Source: Paenibacillus solanacearum
GTDB taxonomy: Bacteria > Bacillota > Bacilli > Paenibacillales > NBRC-103111
DNA length: 44,603 bases
NCBI RefSeq assembly: GCF_910593845.1
Contig: NZ_CAJVAS010000050.1
Coordinates: 1 to 44,603, forward strand
Direction: 5' to 3'
The notes under the pieces were generated by a model. That model saw nothing but the letters and a program-made list of their open reading frames with translations, searched no databases and was not told the origin of the DNA. Numbering within the stretch: position 1 is the stretch's first letter; each line of letters starts with the position of its first letter. A program made the translations under genes and the position numbers. Shown here in pieces: positions 1 through 9,911 of the stretch.

Positions 1-192
1 TCTTCTGTTGTGGTAGTGATTGGTCGCACTTTCACTTTACCAAACGAAGCGGTGTTTTTCTATTTTTCAAGTCAACTACCTAATTGCTTGGAAAACCTCC
101 CTGTACAAGGATTCATGCCGATTTTGGCTCTGCGAAAGTTGAGTTATAAACATATATCATAATCTGGAATGTAATCGAATGGAGGCTATCTT

Positions 193-684
193 ATGGACAA
201 ACCCACGCAACAAAAGCTAATGGATTTTCTGAAAGCAAACTTCGATACGGATGGCAATTTACGCTTTTTAGCAGTGTCAGCAATGAAACTTGTAGCAGCC
301 GATCAGTTGACAACACTCTTCAAAGTTAGAATCGCCATTACTTTTCAGGCAGGTGATTCAGTCATCCCATTCTTCGACGGAACCGACATGTACGTTGGGA
401 TTAGTCCGAGTTCCATCAAATTTGCTCGCGAGCACGAGTGGGCCGACGGACCTCCGATCATGGAGGGAAGCCCGAACGAGCTTGCTCTGCCCTGAGTTTT
501 GGAACTAGCTGAACCGTTCTTCGTTTCCCCCGAGGCTCAAGAAGCGGCAAACACAAGCTCTCACTGCAAAATGTGAAGATTTCCACCCTGACCGAGCGGA
601 TAGACTTCTCGGTGGCGCTGAATCAATTCGCTCTTCAATTGACGTCAGCACTCCACTCTTTGGAGCATCGCCGTGATCGGAATT
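193..684 (+). pseudogene. Unknown ORF, probably broken by a stop and a frameshift
   Basis: The intact part is a 100-codon ORF (193-495) with a good ribosome binding site (GGAGG just before ATG 193). I do not recognise the family. After the TGA at 493-495 the same frame continues with protein-like sequence (LELAEPFFVSPEAQEA) to about 540. A second frame then carries SGKHKLSLQNVKISTLTERI and runs to a TAA at 682-684, overlapping the GTG start of the recombinase at 673. I infer one original gene of about 160 codons, interrupted by a nonsense mutation and a frameshift. The 4-to-12-base overlap with the recombinase suggests the two belonged to one element. An alternative is that the 100-residue protein is a complete gene and the rest is chance. 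Confidence 0.5.
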
Positions 685-2283
685 AAGGTGCGGACTTTGT
701 TTGAATTGAACGCAAAACCGATCATCACCGCTATTTACGTCCGGATATCGACCGAAGAACAAGCCGAGCACGGCTACTCCATAGACGCCCAGCGCGAAAC
801 ACTGGAAAAGTATTGCGCTGATACCCAAAGAACGGTTTTCCGGATATATTGCGACCGGGGAGTGAGTGGTAAGAGCATCAATGGTCGCTTTGAACTGCAG
901 CAGATGATGAAGGATGCGGAAAAAGCGTCGAACACTTAAACAAGCATAATGTAGCCTTCCGCTCATTCTCGGAGAATTTCGAGACAGCGACGCCAATGGG
1001 ACGCTTCGCCCTGCAAATGATGGGAGCAGTCTCCGAGCTGGAGCGGAATACCATCCTGGAAAATATCAAGCTGGGACAGGGACAGAGGGCGCGGATGGGA
1101 AAGCACATCACCAAACTGCCACTCGGCTACCGGTTCGTCGACGTGCCGGATAGCGGCCCGGAGGCGCGTACGCTCGCTAGAGATCATCCCAGCGGAGGCG
1201 GCAATCGTACGGCGTATTTTCGAGCGGTATGCGTCTGGCCGGGGTCTGAAGTCGATCGCCAATGAATTGAACCACGGCGGTTTCAGGACAAGGAACAACA
1301 ACCCCTTTTCCATCTGCGCCGTTCGAGATATTTTGGATAATCCGTTCTTTGTCGGCAAGGTGCGATATAACAGGTACACCAACTGGAGCGAGCGTCGAAG
1401 GAAAGGCAAAAACCCTAATCCTCTCCTAGTAGACGGCCATCATCCTCCTATCATCGTTGAAGAGCTCTGGGAGAAGGTCCAGTTTCTGCGCGAACGCAAG
1501 GCGTACACGTCAACCAAACGGTTCCATGGCAACTACGAGCTGACCGGGCTGATCCGCTGCCCCCAATGCGGCGCAGCGATGACGGCCAGCCGGACCAACA
1601 GCAAAGACAAGCACGGCCAGCCGCTCATCCTGATGTACTACTCGTGCGGAGCCTTCCGCAGCAAAGGCAGCGCGGTGTGCGGCGCGAACAGCGTCCGCAA
1701 GAAGGACGCCGAACGCTATGTCATCGACCGGATCAAGCAGGCGCTCGCCAAGCCGCACATCCTGCAAGCCATAGTCAAGAGCGTCAACGACCGCAAGGGG
1801 AACCAGGTTAAGCCGCTACAGGAGGGGCTCTCCACCATTCGGTCCGCGCTTGCCGACGTGCAGGCGAAGAAGTTGAGATACCTGGATCTCTACGAGAACG
1901 ACCAGTTCGACAGCAGCCTGTTCGCGGGCCGCCTCTCCAAGCTGGAGGGCGAGATTAATCGCCTCCACGCCAGATGGTCCGAGCTGGAGTTGGACGGCAA
2001 CCACTCGCCGCCGGTCTCCTACGAAACCGTCCGCTCCCTGATCGCGAGGCTCGACCACCTGCTGGACGCCTCCTCCACAGACCAGCGAAAAACGCTGCTC
2101 CATCTCATTATCAAGAAGATCACAGTCGACGATCACCGGCAGATCGATAAAATTGAAATGACCTTCGACGAAACGACGGAACACCATTTTTTAAGCCAGG
2201 CCCCTTCCGCTTGCACAACGGCGGAAGGGGCTTTTCCTTTTGACGGAAAAACCCCGAAGCATAGCCTGACCATCACCTTCTGA
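673..2283 (+). pseudogene. Large serine recombinase, inactivated
   Basis: Three pieces in shifting frames form one large serine recombinase. Piece 1 (673-936) carries the resolvase N-terminus, with the catalytic serine in YVRISTEEQ and the DRGVSGKS motif. Piece 2 (from about 927) resumes with VEHLNKHNVAFRSFSENFET and MGRFALQMM..SELERNTI. Piece 3 (from about 1180) has the recombinase domain (LEIIPAEAAIVRRIFERYA), the zinc ribbon (CPQCGAAM ... YYSC ... CGANSV) and a coiled-coil C-terminus. Between pieces 1 and 2 about 25 residues are missing; in this family that stretch holds the R-L-x-R arginines needed for catalysis. A second frame change lies near 1165-1180. The protein should be inactive. 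The degraded state marks a fossil phage or integrative element. Confidence 0.85.
2200..2240 (+). terminator. Rho-independent terminator inside the recombinase 3' end
   Basis: A perfect 11-bp stem (2200-2210 with 2221-2231, GCCCCTTCCGC / GCGGAAGGGGC) with a 10-base loop is followed by TTTTCCTTTT. It lies inside the reading frame, about 45 bases before the stop at 2281-2283. Confidence 0.8.
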
Positions 2284-2371
2284 ACAGCCGGATCAGTCAA
2301 AGGAGGGCGTAAGCATCTTCTCGCGCCTCCGCTCTTCCTCTATATAAATATTCCATTGGAGGTACACGACA

Positions 2372-2644
2372 ATGAATGAATTCTACGGCCTGTCCTCACT
2401 CAAAGGCCTGCTGGCGGACACCCTGCGCGAAAAGCCCTGCGGCTATGTCATCGAAGAGATTTTCGCCCGTTTCCCCTCCGTCCCCGAACTGCTGGACGCG
2501 ACCGAACAGGAGCTGACCGGCATCAAGGGCGTCGGCAAGGCAAAGGCGCGGCAGATCGTCTCCAACTGGCTTAAAGAGGCTCCGAACGTGCCTGAGCCTC
2601 TTCATTCTGGGGATATACTTACCTATCGTCTCCCATTCCTCTAA
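2372..2644 (+). pseudogene. RadC-like N-terminal helix-hairpin-helix fragment
   Basis: A 90-codon ORF with a clear site (GGAGG, then ATG 2372). Residues 1-65 match the N-terminal UPF0758/RadC-type helix-hairpin-helix region: the DNA-binding GIKGVGKAKARQIV motif preceded by a helical segment (FPSVPELLDATEQEL). RadC proteins continue with a JAB/MPN metalloprotease-like domain of about 120 residues, which is absent. The last 25 residues (from NWLKEAP) do not look like the family, so the gene was probably cut by a deletion just after the HhH. It could be expressed as a small DNA-binding protein, but I read it as part of the same mobile-element scar as the broken recombinase. Confidence 0.6.
2574..2602. 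other. Hairpin at the 3' end of the RadC fragment
   Basis: Perfect 9-bp inverted repeat (AAGAGGCTC at 2574-2582, GAGCCTCTT at 2594-2602) within the last codons of the fragment. There is no strong T run after it, so I call it a hairpin, not a proven terminator. It may mark the deletion junction. Confidence 0.5.
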
Positions 2645-2667
2645 TTTCGGAAATAATAATTATCTCC

Positions 2668-2720
2668 AGAAATCAAAACAACCGAACAACCCGCCGATCC
2701 CCATGTCGACGGGTTGTTCG
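2668..2720 (-). terminator. Terminator of the DUF423 gene
   Basis: Arms at 2683-2697 and 2706-2720 pair over 15 positions with one mismatch (CGAACAACCCG / CGGGTTGTTCG core). On the minus strand the stem is followed by TTGTTTTGATTT. It lies about 30 bases after the stop of the DUF423 gene. Confidence 0.75.
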
Positions 2721-2749
2721 ATTGGCTATTACGTCAGCTCCCGCCATCC

Positions 2750-3118
2750 CTACCCCCGTATGAACGCACACGCCAGCACGATCCAGCCGGCTACAAATGC
2801 AAGCCCGCCGAGCGGGGTGATCGCACCGAGTTTTCGAATGCCGGTTAAGCTTAGCGCATACAAGCTGCCGGAGAAAAGGATGATACCGACCAGCAGCAGC
2901 CAGCCGGTTATGTTCACAAGTGGGCTCATCGGCACGCTGCCTGCGATCAGTCCGACGATCAGAAGCCCGATCGCGTGAATCATGTGATACTGCACGCCGG
3001 TCTGATAAACAGCCAGCATATCCGCCGTAAGCTTCTTCTTTAAGGCATGTGCCCCAAAGGCACCCAAAATGACGGAAACCGCCATATTCACGCTGCCTAA
3101 CAGCAACATCACATTCAA
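2750..3118 (-). CDS. DUF423 family small membrane protein
   Basis: 122 residues, the usual length for DUF423 (YwdK-like) proteins, with four predicted hydrophobic helices (about 5-24, 45-62, 68-88, 96-118). Family hallmarks seen are the N-terminal GAFGAHALK and the YQTGVQYHMIHAIGL segment, in which the first helix is followed by a charged loop and a conserved histidine. It is an inner-membrane protein whose biochemical role is not established. It stands alone on the minus strand with its own terminator at 2683-2720. A good -10 (TACAAT on the minus strand near 3160) lies upstream, but no convincing -35 was found. Confidence 0.88.
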   Translation of the reverse strand: MNVMLLLGSVNMAVSVILGAFGAHALKKKLTADMLAVYQTGVQYHMIHAIGLLIVGLIAGSVPMSPLVNITGWLLLVGIILFSGSLYALSLTGIRKLGAITPLGGLAFVAGWIVLACAFIRG

Positions 3119-3214
3119 TGAACTTCCCCCTTACGTTCTTTCAGCTTCGCTTCCACCCCCATTGTAGCACGGTGTGACGCCCGGCGCCTAACGTCGGTTT
3201 GTGTCGCTGCACCA

Positions 3215-3730
3215 CTACCGGGACAGCTGTCTTTGCTTCCGCAGAACGAGCAGATTGTACCCGGCATAGTAAGCAAACATCACAAGCAGCAATCCGGCCG
3301 ACCAGCCGCTTACCATCGTCTGTATACTGCCTGCCCCCGACAAGCCTCCTTGTAAGCCGCCGCCCGGCTGCGCCTCGTATATACTGTAAAAGCGATAAAC
3401 CAGCCGTCCGAAAAAGAGGACGGTGACGGCAACGCCGATCCATGCATTCGGACGGTAATGCCACCGTCCGCCGCGCTGCTCGAAATGCGTCAGCGCCGCG
3501 CCGTAATAGGCGAGCACGATCCCGAGAACAATTCCCGCCACATCCGAAACCAAGCTGACTGCGTGGGATAAGCCCCCCGCCAGAAACAACAGTCCGAGTA
3601 CGGTGAAGACGACGATCATGATTTGCATTTTCTTGGAATTCAACGGCTGCCAGCCAAAGTTTCGGCGCACGCGGTTGAACATTCGGTACATAATAAACAG
3701 GCATAGCAGTACAATAATTACGGTTTGCAT
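3215..3730 (-). CDS. Multi-pass membrane protein, DUF1453/CcdC-like
   Basis: 171 residues with about five hydrophobic segments (near 2-14, 34-52, 58-78, 96-112, 140-160). The pattern of a short N-terminal helix, then a basic loop (RMFNRVRRNFGWQPL), then paired helices resembles DUF1453/CcdC-like membrane proteins. That match is tentative. A GAGGAG site precedes ATG 3730. It is transcribed away from the two-component system at 4012, sharing a 280-base intergenic region with a perfect palindrome (3827-3844). Divergent placement suggests it may be a target or partner of that system. No catalytic residues are evident. Confidence 0.6.
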   Translation of the reverse strand: MQTVIIVLLCLFIMYRMFNRVRRNFGWQPLNSKKMQIMIVVFTVLGLLFLAGGLSHAVSLVSDVAGIVLGIVLAYYGAALTHFEQRGGRWHYRPNAWIGVAVTVLFFGRLVYRFYSIYEAQPGGGLQGGLSGAGSIQTMVSGWSAGLLLVMFAYYAGYNLLVLRKQRQLSR

Positions 3731-3826
3731 CTTTATTCTCTCCTCTGTTCAGGTCTATGTACTGATGTTACCTCAGACGCTGCCCCGAACACGACCGCCC
3801 CGAGATACAATTCGGTTCGGCACCGC

Positions 3827-3844
3827 CTCTATCTGCAGATAGAG
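3827..3844. promoter_or_regulatory. Perfect 18-bp palindrome, candidate operator
   Basis: CTCTATCTGCAGATAGAG is its own reverse complement. It sits between the divergent DUF1453-like gene and the kinase gene, about 53 bases upstream of the -35 of the kinase promoter. This position suits an activator or a dimeric response regulator. Confidence 0.5.
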
Positions 3845-3896
3845 ACGTAGGCTGCCCCCTACTGTTTTCACCGCGCTCACTCCGGCTCATATTTTT

Positions 3897-3925
3897 TTGA
3901 TTTCGGCGGACGACAAGGCTACAAT
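3897..3925 (+). promoter_or_regulatory. Sigma-A-type promoter of the two-component operon
   Basis: TTGATT (3897-3902), a 17-base spacer and TACAAT (3920-3925), about 85 bases before the kinase start. Together with the palindrome at 3827-3844 this accounts for most of the 3731-4011 intergenic region; nothing else was seen there. Confidence 0.6.
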
Positions 3926-4011
3926 GAATTCAACTTCTTCATGCGCAGGAGGCAGGAGGGCAACCCTGCTTCGCGGAACAGCCCGCGCAGCGGATATATG
4001 GAGGAATCAAC

Positions 4012-5193
4012 ATGTCGTCTGTCGATTATCGGGTGTACGGACAACCGCTCGTCCGGGCCGCGATTCTTTTCTTTCTTATGGATATGAACCGGTTGTTCAG
4101 CGGTTCTCCCTACCAAACGGCACTCCATCTCGTCATCTGGGCTTCCTTCTCCATCGTGCTGTCGATCCCCAGGTCATGGTGGACCAAAACACGGTTGGTT
4201 GCGGCAGGCGCCGTGATTACGATCGAGGCCGTATCGGCTTTTTTCTGGTTTCAAGAGGTGAAACCGCTCTACTTCATCGCGATTTTTATTTTTGCCGCCG
4301 CGGTTCACTTGTTCACCTCCAAGTCGCCGATTCCGGCAATGGCGGTTATGTTCGTAACGGCATGGCTGTATATCAAGTTCGGGCGTAACGACCTGTTCAA
4401 TTTCATCTCCTTCGGTTTGCTCGCGTTCGTATTTTATTTTTCAATCCGAAGCCGCAAGCAGCGAAATGAAATGTACGAATTGAATAAGCGGCATTTGGCG
4501 GAGCTGCAGGAGGCTTACGACCAGCTTCAGGCGGCGTCCGTCACTTCGATGCAGTATGCGGTGCTGGAAGAACGGACGCGGATCGCCCGAGATATTCACG
4601 ACGCGGTCGGGCATAGCCTGACCTCCTTGATCGTACAAATGCAAGCGATGCGCTACATGATGGCCAAAGATCCCGCCCAAGCGGAGCGCACGCTGGAAGA
4701 CATGCTGACCATAGCCCGCCAAGGTCTTCAGGACATTCGAACGTCCGTCCATTCGTTGGCCGGCGACCGGTCGATTCCCGGCGTCATTCCTTTGAAGGCC
4801 TTGCTCTCCCGGATGGAGGCGTCGGCCAATATACACTATACGTTCCATGCCGACTTCAATGAGTATGAGGTGCAGGACGAGGTGTACGGCACTTTATTCC
4901 GAGTGCTGCAGGAAGCGACCACCAACATTATTCGTCATTCCCAAGCTTCGTTCGTGGAAGTCCGTATCCACAGGCAGTCCGACACCATCGTAATGCACAT
5001 TCAGGACGACGGGATATTGCAGCCCGGGCAGAGCATCCGCGAAGGGTTCGGTCTGCGGGTGATGAAAGCCCGGCTGGAGGAAGGTGGCGGACGCCTTCAT
5101 TATGCCATTCAAGAACCGCATGGCCTGGAGCTGATCGCCGAGATTCCGGCGTTTGCTCCAGGCCTGCCTCGTACTGACCAGAAGGAGGAATGA
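4012..5193 (+). CDS. NarL-family sensor histidine kinase
   Basis: 393 residues. Residues 1-145 hold about six hydrophobic helices with little extracellular loop, typical of kinases that sense membrane or envelope state (DesK/LiaS/YdfH-like layout). A short coiled coil (148-180) leads into a HisKA_3 domain with the phosphoacceptor His196 in ARDIHDAVGHSLT. The C-terminal HATPase region has the DDG and GFGLRVMKAR motifs. It autophosphorylates and passes phosphate to the regulator encoded directly downstream. ATG 4012 is preceded by GGAGG. The stop TGA (5191-5193) lies inside the ribosome-binding region of the next gene, so translation is probably coupled. The stimulus cannot be told from sequence. 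Confidence 0.93.
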   Translation: MSSVDYRVYGQPLVRAAILFFLMDMNRLFSGSPYQTALHLVIWASFSIVLSIPRSWWTKTRLVAAGAVITIEAVSAFFWFQEVKPLYFIAIFIFAAAVHLFTSKSPIPAMAVMFVTAWLYIKFGRNDLFNFISFGLLAFVFYFSIRSRKQRNEMYELNKRHLAELQEAYDQLQAASVTSMQYAVLEERTRIARDIHDAVGHSLTSLIVQMQAMRYMMAKDPAQAERTLEDMLTIARQGLQDIRTSVHSLAGDRSIPGVIPLKALLSRMEASANIHYTFHADFNEYEVQDEVYGTLFRVLQEATTNIIRHSQASFVEVRIHRQSDTIVMHIQDDGILQPGQSIREGFGLRVMKARLEEGGGRLHYAIQEPHGLELIAEIPAFAPGLPRTDQKEE

Positions 5194-5195
5194 CG

Positions 5196-5870
5196 ATGCC
5201 GAACGATGAAAAAATTAAAGTGCTGCTCGCCGACGATCAGACGATGATCCGCCAAGGGTTCGGCTACATGATCGGCCTGCAATCCGATATGACGCTTGCA
5301 GGCGAGGCGGCGGACGGAGCTGAAGCGGTTGATCAGGCGCTGCAATGCCAGCCCGATGTCGTCCTAATGGATATTCAAATGCCGCGGATGTCCGGAATCG
5401 AGGCTGCACAGAAGATTTTGCTGCAGCGGCCCGATACGAAGATTGTCATATTGACGACGTTTGACGATCAGGAGTACATCTATCAAGGCATTCGCGCGGG
5501 AGCGGTCGGGTATTTGCTCAAGGACGCGGAGGTGGAGGACATGCTGGATGCGATTCGTTCGGCGTATCGCGGCGAAGCCGTGTACAAGACGGGGCAGGCG
5601 GCAAGCGCCATATCCAGAGCGATGGCGACAGGGCCGATCCCTTCTTCCCGCGAGTCAAGCCCAACGCCGCTGCTCGAACCGCTGACGGAAAGAGAGCGTG
5701 AAATATTGCAGGAGATGGCTTACGGGCTGCGCAACGACCAGATCGCCCACAAGCTGTTCATTACCGAGGGAACCGTGAAATCGCATGTCCACCGCATCTT
5801 GCAGAAGTTCGGCTGCGAGGACCGGACGCAGGCCGTCGTCGCCGCGCTGCGCAGCGGCATGGTGAACTAA
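5196..5870 (+). CDS. NarL/FixJ-type response regulator
   Basis: 224 residues. The receiver domain (about 6-120) has the acidic pair LADD and phosphoacceptor Asp59 in VVLMDIQMP, with T/K switch residues (LTTFDD, YLLKDA). The C-terminal LuxR-type HTH (LTEREREIL ... ITEGTVKSHVHRILQKF) binds DNA. An ATG at 5190 overlaps the kinase stop, but AAGGAGG at 5182-5188 is only two bases from it and seven from ATG 5196, so I prefer 5196. It forms one operon with the kinase. Likely targets are the palindrome at 3827-3844 and the divergent membrane gene; this is inference. Confidence 0.93.
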   Translation: MPNDEKIKVLLADDQTMIRQGFGYMIGLQSDMTLAGEAADGAEAVDQALQCQPDVVLMDIQMPRMSGIEAAQKILLQRPDTKIVILTTFDDQEYIYQGIRAGAVGYLLKDAEVEDMLDAIRSAYRGEAVYKTGQAASAISRAMATGPIPSSRESSPTPLLEPLTEREREILQEMAYGLRNDQIAHKLFITEGTVKSHVHRILQKFGCEDRTQAVVAALRSGMVN

Positions 5871-5898
5871 GCTGCGCGCGGACCCGAAGACAAACGTC

Positions 5899-5933
5899 AG
5901 GCCAGCACCGACTTTTCGCACCGATGCTGGCCT
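5899..5933. terminator. Hairpin terminator between convergent genes
   Basis: AGGCCAGCA (5899-5907) pairs with TGCTGGCCT (5925-5933). It lies between the stop of the response regulator (plus) and the stop of dgoD (minus), so it probably serves both. The T tracts are short on either side. Confidence 0.65.
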
Positions 5934-5963
5934 CATATCCATTCATTTATTGTATAGCGCGTC

Positions 5964-7111
<1,148 letters not shown>

Positions 7112-7115
<4 letters not shown>

Positions 7116-9895
7116 TCATTCTCCTTCATGGCAATATCGATTAATCGATGCAGCACGAGCGAAGCGATCGGATCGGCTTCGTAATGGTCAAGCAGCTTCC
7201 AGGTGACGACCGTGACGGTTCCTTTGCCTAGCGGATGACGGACGATGGAACCACCGTTCTGCCCTAGCCATCCCTGGAAGTATCCCGCGATCACTTCTCC
7301 GGCTTCGGCGATTCCGGGGTTGCCGAACATGTTGACCGTCCGCTTCACGCCGACCTTCTTGTAATCGGCAAACGGCAGCACATAGTCCGGATACAGTCCG
7401 CCCGCTTCCCACCCCATTTCACGGTGCAGCGGAATCCCCCGGAACATGTCGGGGTCGACGTAATTGAGCGAGGACGCGCGCGGCCAGCTTTCCCCCGGAG
7501 GCAATTCCCGGAACGTGAACGGTCCCGATGCGGACAGCTTATCGCCCTTTTCCGCCAGAAACAACACCCGTCCGCCTTGACGGGCGAACGTCTCGATGTC
7601 CTTGTCCAGGCAATCGGTGACGACAACCTGGTCCTGCTGTAAGCCGGAAGCGATCTGCCAGCCTTGCCGCTGCAGCTTCGCCGCAAATGCCGGACTCATG
7701 CGGTGGACCGTGATTGGAGTCGTGTTCCCTGCCTGCAGCACGCATTGCGACCTCGGCGTAATCGTCAGTTCATACTCGTTGCGAGCAATAAGCCTTCCTT
7801 CGGAATACCACTCCAGCTCCAGCCGTTCGAATGCCGCCGCCGCCGTCTCGGGAACGGCAAACATAAGAGCTTGCGGCAGGCGGTTCCACGGCCCGCTGCA
7901 TTCCGCCGCTATTTCGCCCGTTAGGCCCGACTCGGCCAATCGCCAGCGCACCAAGCCGCTGCGAGGCTCAAGATCGTCGTTCGTCAGAACAAGATCCCAG
8001 GCTACCGTATCGCCCGACCATACGTTGGCCGCAGCTATCTCGGCAAAGACGCACGCCGCTCCGTTGAAATCGGCCAAACGGTCGAAGCCTTCCTTCGGCT
8101 GACGCAAAAAGTCGAGCCATCCGTTCGTTTCCCACTCGATGTCAGTGAACTCCGTTACGACGTATCCGCCGATCGCCGGTCTTTTGCGCATTTCTTCAAC
8201 AAGCGATTTGACCGCGCGGAACATACGGCGCTGCGAGTGCAACGCAAGCTGTTCGAAGCTGCCGAACGTCCGGTCCAAGCCGAATTTGTTCATATTCTGC
8301 AAGGCCGTCGTCGGCTTTTTGTAATCGTCTTGATGCGTTTCTTCGCCTTGATTAACGAACCACCATGGCTCATTGCCGTCATAGAACATTTTGAGCCGTT
8401 CTACGTCGGGCAGCCCCCACACCCCGAATTCGGATACAATGATCGGTTCGCCTTGGGAGCGGTACGGCTTCACGAAGTTGGCATCGGGGTCGCCGATGAC
8501 GAACTCGTCCAAATCTTTGCGCCACTCGTCCAGTTGGTCGGGACAAGCAAAGTAACGGTGATGATCGTTGATGTCGGTCTTAATATGAGTCCAACCGCTG
8601 TTGTCGCAAATGAGCCGGGTCGGGTCCCATGCCCGTACACTGTCGACCAGTTCGGCTACATGGCGCTGCTTCTCGGGGTCGAATTCCAAATCCCATTCGA
8701 GCCCCCATTCTTCATTATATATCGACCAAATAATAATGGAAGGATGATTATAGTCCCGCTTCAGCATCGCCCGGAGCTCCGCCACAAATCGTTCCCGCGC
8801 GGACGCAGTCCACTTGACGTAATTCGGCGGTTCCGCCCAAATGAGCATGCCGAGCCGATCGGCCCAATATAAGTATTCGGGTGTTTCCACTTTTATATGC
8901 TTTCGCAGCAAATTAAAGCCCATCTGCTTGGCCAGAGCGATTTCGCGTCGAATATACGCCTCGTCCTCCGCCGTATAGATCGTATCCGGGTAAAAGGCTT
9001 GATCCAGCGCGCCGCGAATATATACCGGCTGGCCATTGACGTAAATGCGCCCGTCCTTTTGCTCCACTTTACGCATTCCGAATGTCGTGACATACTGATC
9101 CGTTTCCGTCCGATGATCGATGAGGATAAGTTCGATTTCATATAAATGGGGCTGCGCCGGTGACCACAGCTTCATATCCGCTACGTTCACCCGCAGCTCG
9201 GCTTCCAGCCGTTCCTCCGACCGCAGCGCTGCCGGCACGACCAGGATGCCGTCGTATGACGAAGCTTCGAACGTATCGGCTTCCCCGCAAGCATGCGGCC
9301 GGATCGTATATTTCAGCTTCAAGTCTCCGGGAGCGCCGCTGCCGCCCGTCAGCTCGATGCGAACGCCCAGCTCCATCGCATCCGTATCCGGCGTAATCGC
9401 GGCGCTCAAGATATGCGCGTCCGACCGCTCTTCGACCCGGACTGATTGCCATATGCCGCTGACGCGCGTATACCAGCTGCCTTGCTTTCCGATCGGGATT
9501 TCCGCATTGTCCTTCGGATCGAATACGCTGACCGTTACCGTGTTCCGCTCCCGGATCAGCTCGGACGGGATGCGCAGCTCGAACGGCGTAAAGCCGCCCT
9601 CATGCTCGCCGACCCACTCATCGTTCCACCATACGGAACAACGATAGTCGACCGCGCCGAAGCATATATAGTGCTGCCGCTGCGTCGAGCAATCCGTTAA
9701 TTCCACTTCTCGCCGATACCACGCAACGCCGTTATATCCGACAAGGTCGCCGCCCTCGCGCTGCCAGATGTGCGGTACCTTGACCTTCATCGCCTCTTCA
9801 TCCCATGGCTTCTCGTACCAAGCTTCTCTCTCTCCAATCTGCAGCGGGTCTTTGGCGAATCGCCACTCCCCGTCCAGACTCCATGTTTGTCTCAT
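7112..9895 (-). CDS. Glycoside hydrolase family 2 enzyme
   Basis: 927 residues. Order: N-terminal jelly-roll sugar-binding domain (about 1-160, with DGEWRF and the WYRREVEL region), an Ig-like domain (160-275), then the TIM barrel with the acid/base Glu395 (IYNEEW) and nucleophile Glu489 (VSEFG), and a C-terminal extension of about 300 residues. There is no signal peptide, so it acts in the cytoplasm on oligosaccharides brought in by the ABC system encoded upstream. GH2 covers beta-galactosidases, beta-glucuronidases and beta-mannosidases. Coupling to dgoD suggests a galactose- or uronate/aldonate-containing substrate. A 16-base gap separates it from the permease gene. The C-terminal part is longer than in simple beta-glucuronidases and has no family I can name. 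Confidence 0.9.
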
Positions 9896-9911
9896 GCTAT
9901 CTCTCCCCCGA

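Noticed and set aside
505..996. 163-codon minus-strand ORF at the left end
   Set aside because: Antisense to the recombinase and its broken neighbour; Arg/Ser-rich with no start signal.
2703..2978. 91-codon plus-strand ORF opposite the DUF423 gene
   Set aside because: Lies antisense to a well-supported gene and starts within its terminator.
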